A stretch of 6,008 bases of DNA from Actinomycetota bacterium (GTDB lineage: Bacteria > Actinomycetota > Actinomycetes > Nanopelagicales > Nanopelagicaceae): positions 1-6,008 of the forward strand of contig WLRE01000083.1 in assembly GCA_009698045.1 (NCBI GenBank), given 5' to 3'. Below the pieces are notes generated by a model, which worked only from the letters and a program-made list of their open reading frames with translations, ran no database searches and was not told where the DNA came from. Of this stretch, positions 5,896 to 6,008 are shown in pieces (within the stretch, counting starts at the first letter, position 1; every line of letters begins with the position of its first letter). The position numbers and the translations under genes were made by a program.

Positions 5896-6008
5896 TTATT
5901 TGCCCTTCTTCTCTAGGAATTTCATAAAGGCGATTTGTGCCTCATCGGATTCAAGTGCGATTCGAAAGAGTTCGCCTTCAACAGCCATCACTTGTTCGAC
6001 TGCCAAAT
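5896..6008 (-). CDS. Enoyl-CoA hydratase/isomerase (crotonase) family, C-terminal end only
   Basis: Only the last 36 codons and the TAA (5896-5898) are in the window; the rest lies beyond base 6008. The visible tail reads ...VEGELFRIALESDEAQ... and ends ...FMKFLEKKGK. This matches the usual crotonase ending, in which an E-x-x-LF helix and an S-x-EA-x-EG segment are followed by a closing FLEKR-like motif. Such enzymes act on acyl-CoA thioesters, mostly hydrating or isomerising enoyl-CoA. The catalytic oxyanion-hole residues fall outside the window, so the exact reaction cannot be assigned. Its stop codon touches the ATG of the HSDL2-like dehydrogenase, which makes the two genes an operon. Confidence 0.75.
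   Translation of the reverse strand, partial: LAVEQVMAVEGELFRIALESDEAQIAFMKFLEKKGK
5903..5907 (-). promoter_or_regulatory. Shine-Dalgarno AAGGG for the SDR gene, inside the upstream crotonase
   Basis: On the - strand AAGGG lies 7 nt before the SDR ATG, within the last codons of the crotonase (KKGK). No TAnnnT hexamer occurs at the leaderless distance. This supports an operon-internal start coupled to termination of the gene before it. Confidence 0.55.

Overview
The window is almost fully coding. It carries six readable genes plus the tail of a seventh, and looks like ordinary chromosome from a small-genome actinobacterium. Three things suggest this: (i) the glutamine-synthetase-like (GS-like) ligase and the aldehyde dehydrogenase read like actinobacterial GlnA3/GlnA4-type neighbourhoods; (ii) three likely transcript starts show TAnnnT followed by exactly 6 nt and then ATG, the usual look of actinobacterial leaderless promoters; (iii) GC looks moderate by eye and only about 120 bases lie between genes. 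A freshwater Nanopelagicales (acI)-type organism would fit, but this is inference from style and not a phylogenetic result.

Left part (1-3361, + strand): a 5'-truncated GS-like gamma-glutamyl-amine ligase, a PuuC/GabD-like aldehyde dehydrogenase 29 nt downstream with a good Shine-Dalgarno, then 17 nt later a class II glutamine amidotransferase of the EgtC/YafJ type. The first two fit a gamma-glutamylated amine catabolic route: amine to gamma-glutamyl-amine, then aldehyde, then acid. The ligase has lost the residues that bind and shield ammonium in true GS. The amidotransferase could remove the glutamyl group at the end, but it may have its own promoter, so its membership of the route is a hypothesis.

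Middle part (3362-5068): a membrane-anchored CopC-like copper-binding protein on the - strand, convergent with the amidotransferase (6 nt apart). It is divergent from a NiCoT-family nickel/cobalt transporter on the + strand. The 69-nt divergent gap is the longest gene-free stretch. It holds two opposed candidate leaderless promoters and a TGC-N9-GCA dyad resembling the operator of the nickel-responsive Fur-family repressor Nur.

Right part (5065-6008, - strand): an HSDL2-like short-chain dehydrogenase whose ATG directly abuts the stop of an upstream crotonase (enoyl-CoA hydratase/isomerase), of which only the last 36 residues lie in the window. The dehydrogenase and the NiCoT gene overlap tail-to-tail by 4 nt with no visible terminator.

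I saw no RNA genes, mobile elements, CRISPR arrays, attachment sites or origins. There is no clear new defence or mobile system here. The most interesting points are the amine-utilisation hypothesis, the Nur-like operator and the consistent leaderless-start grammar.
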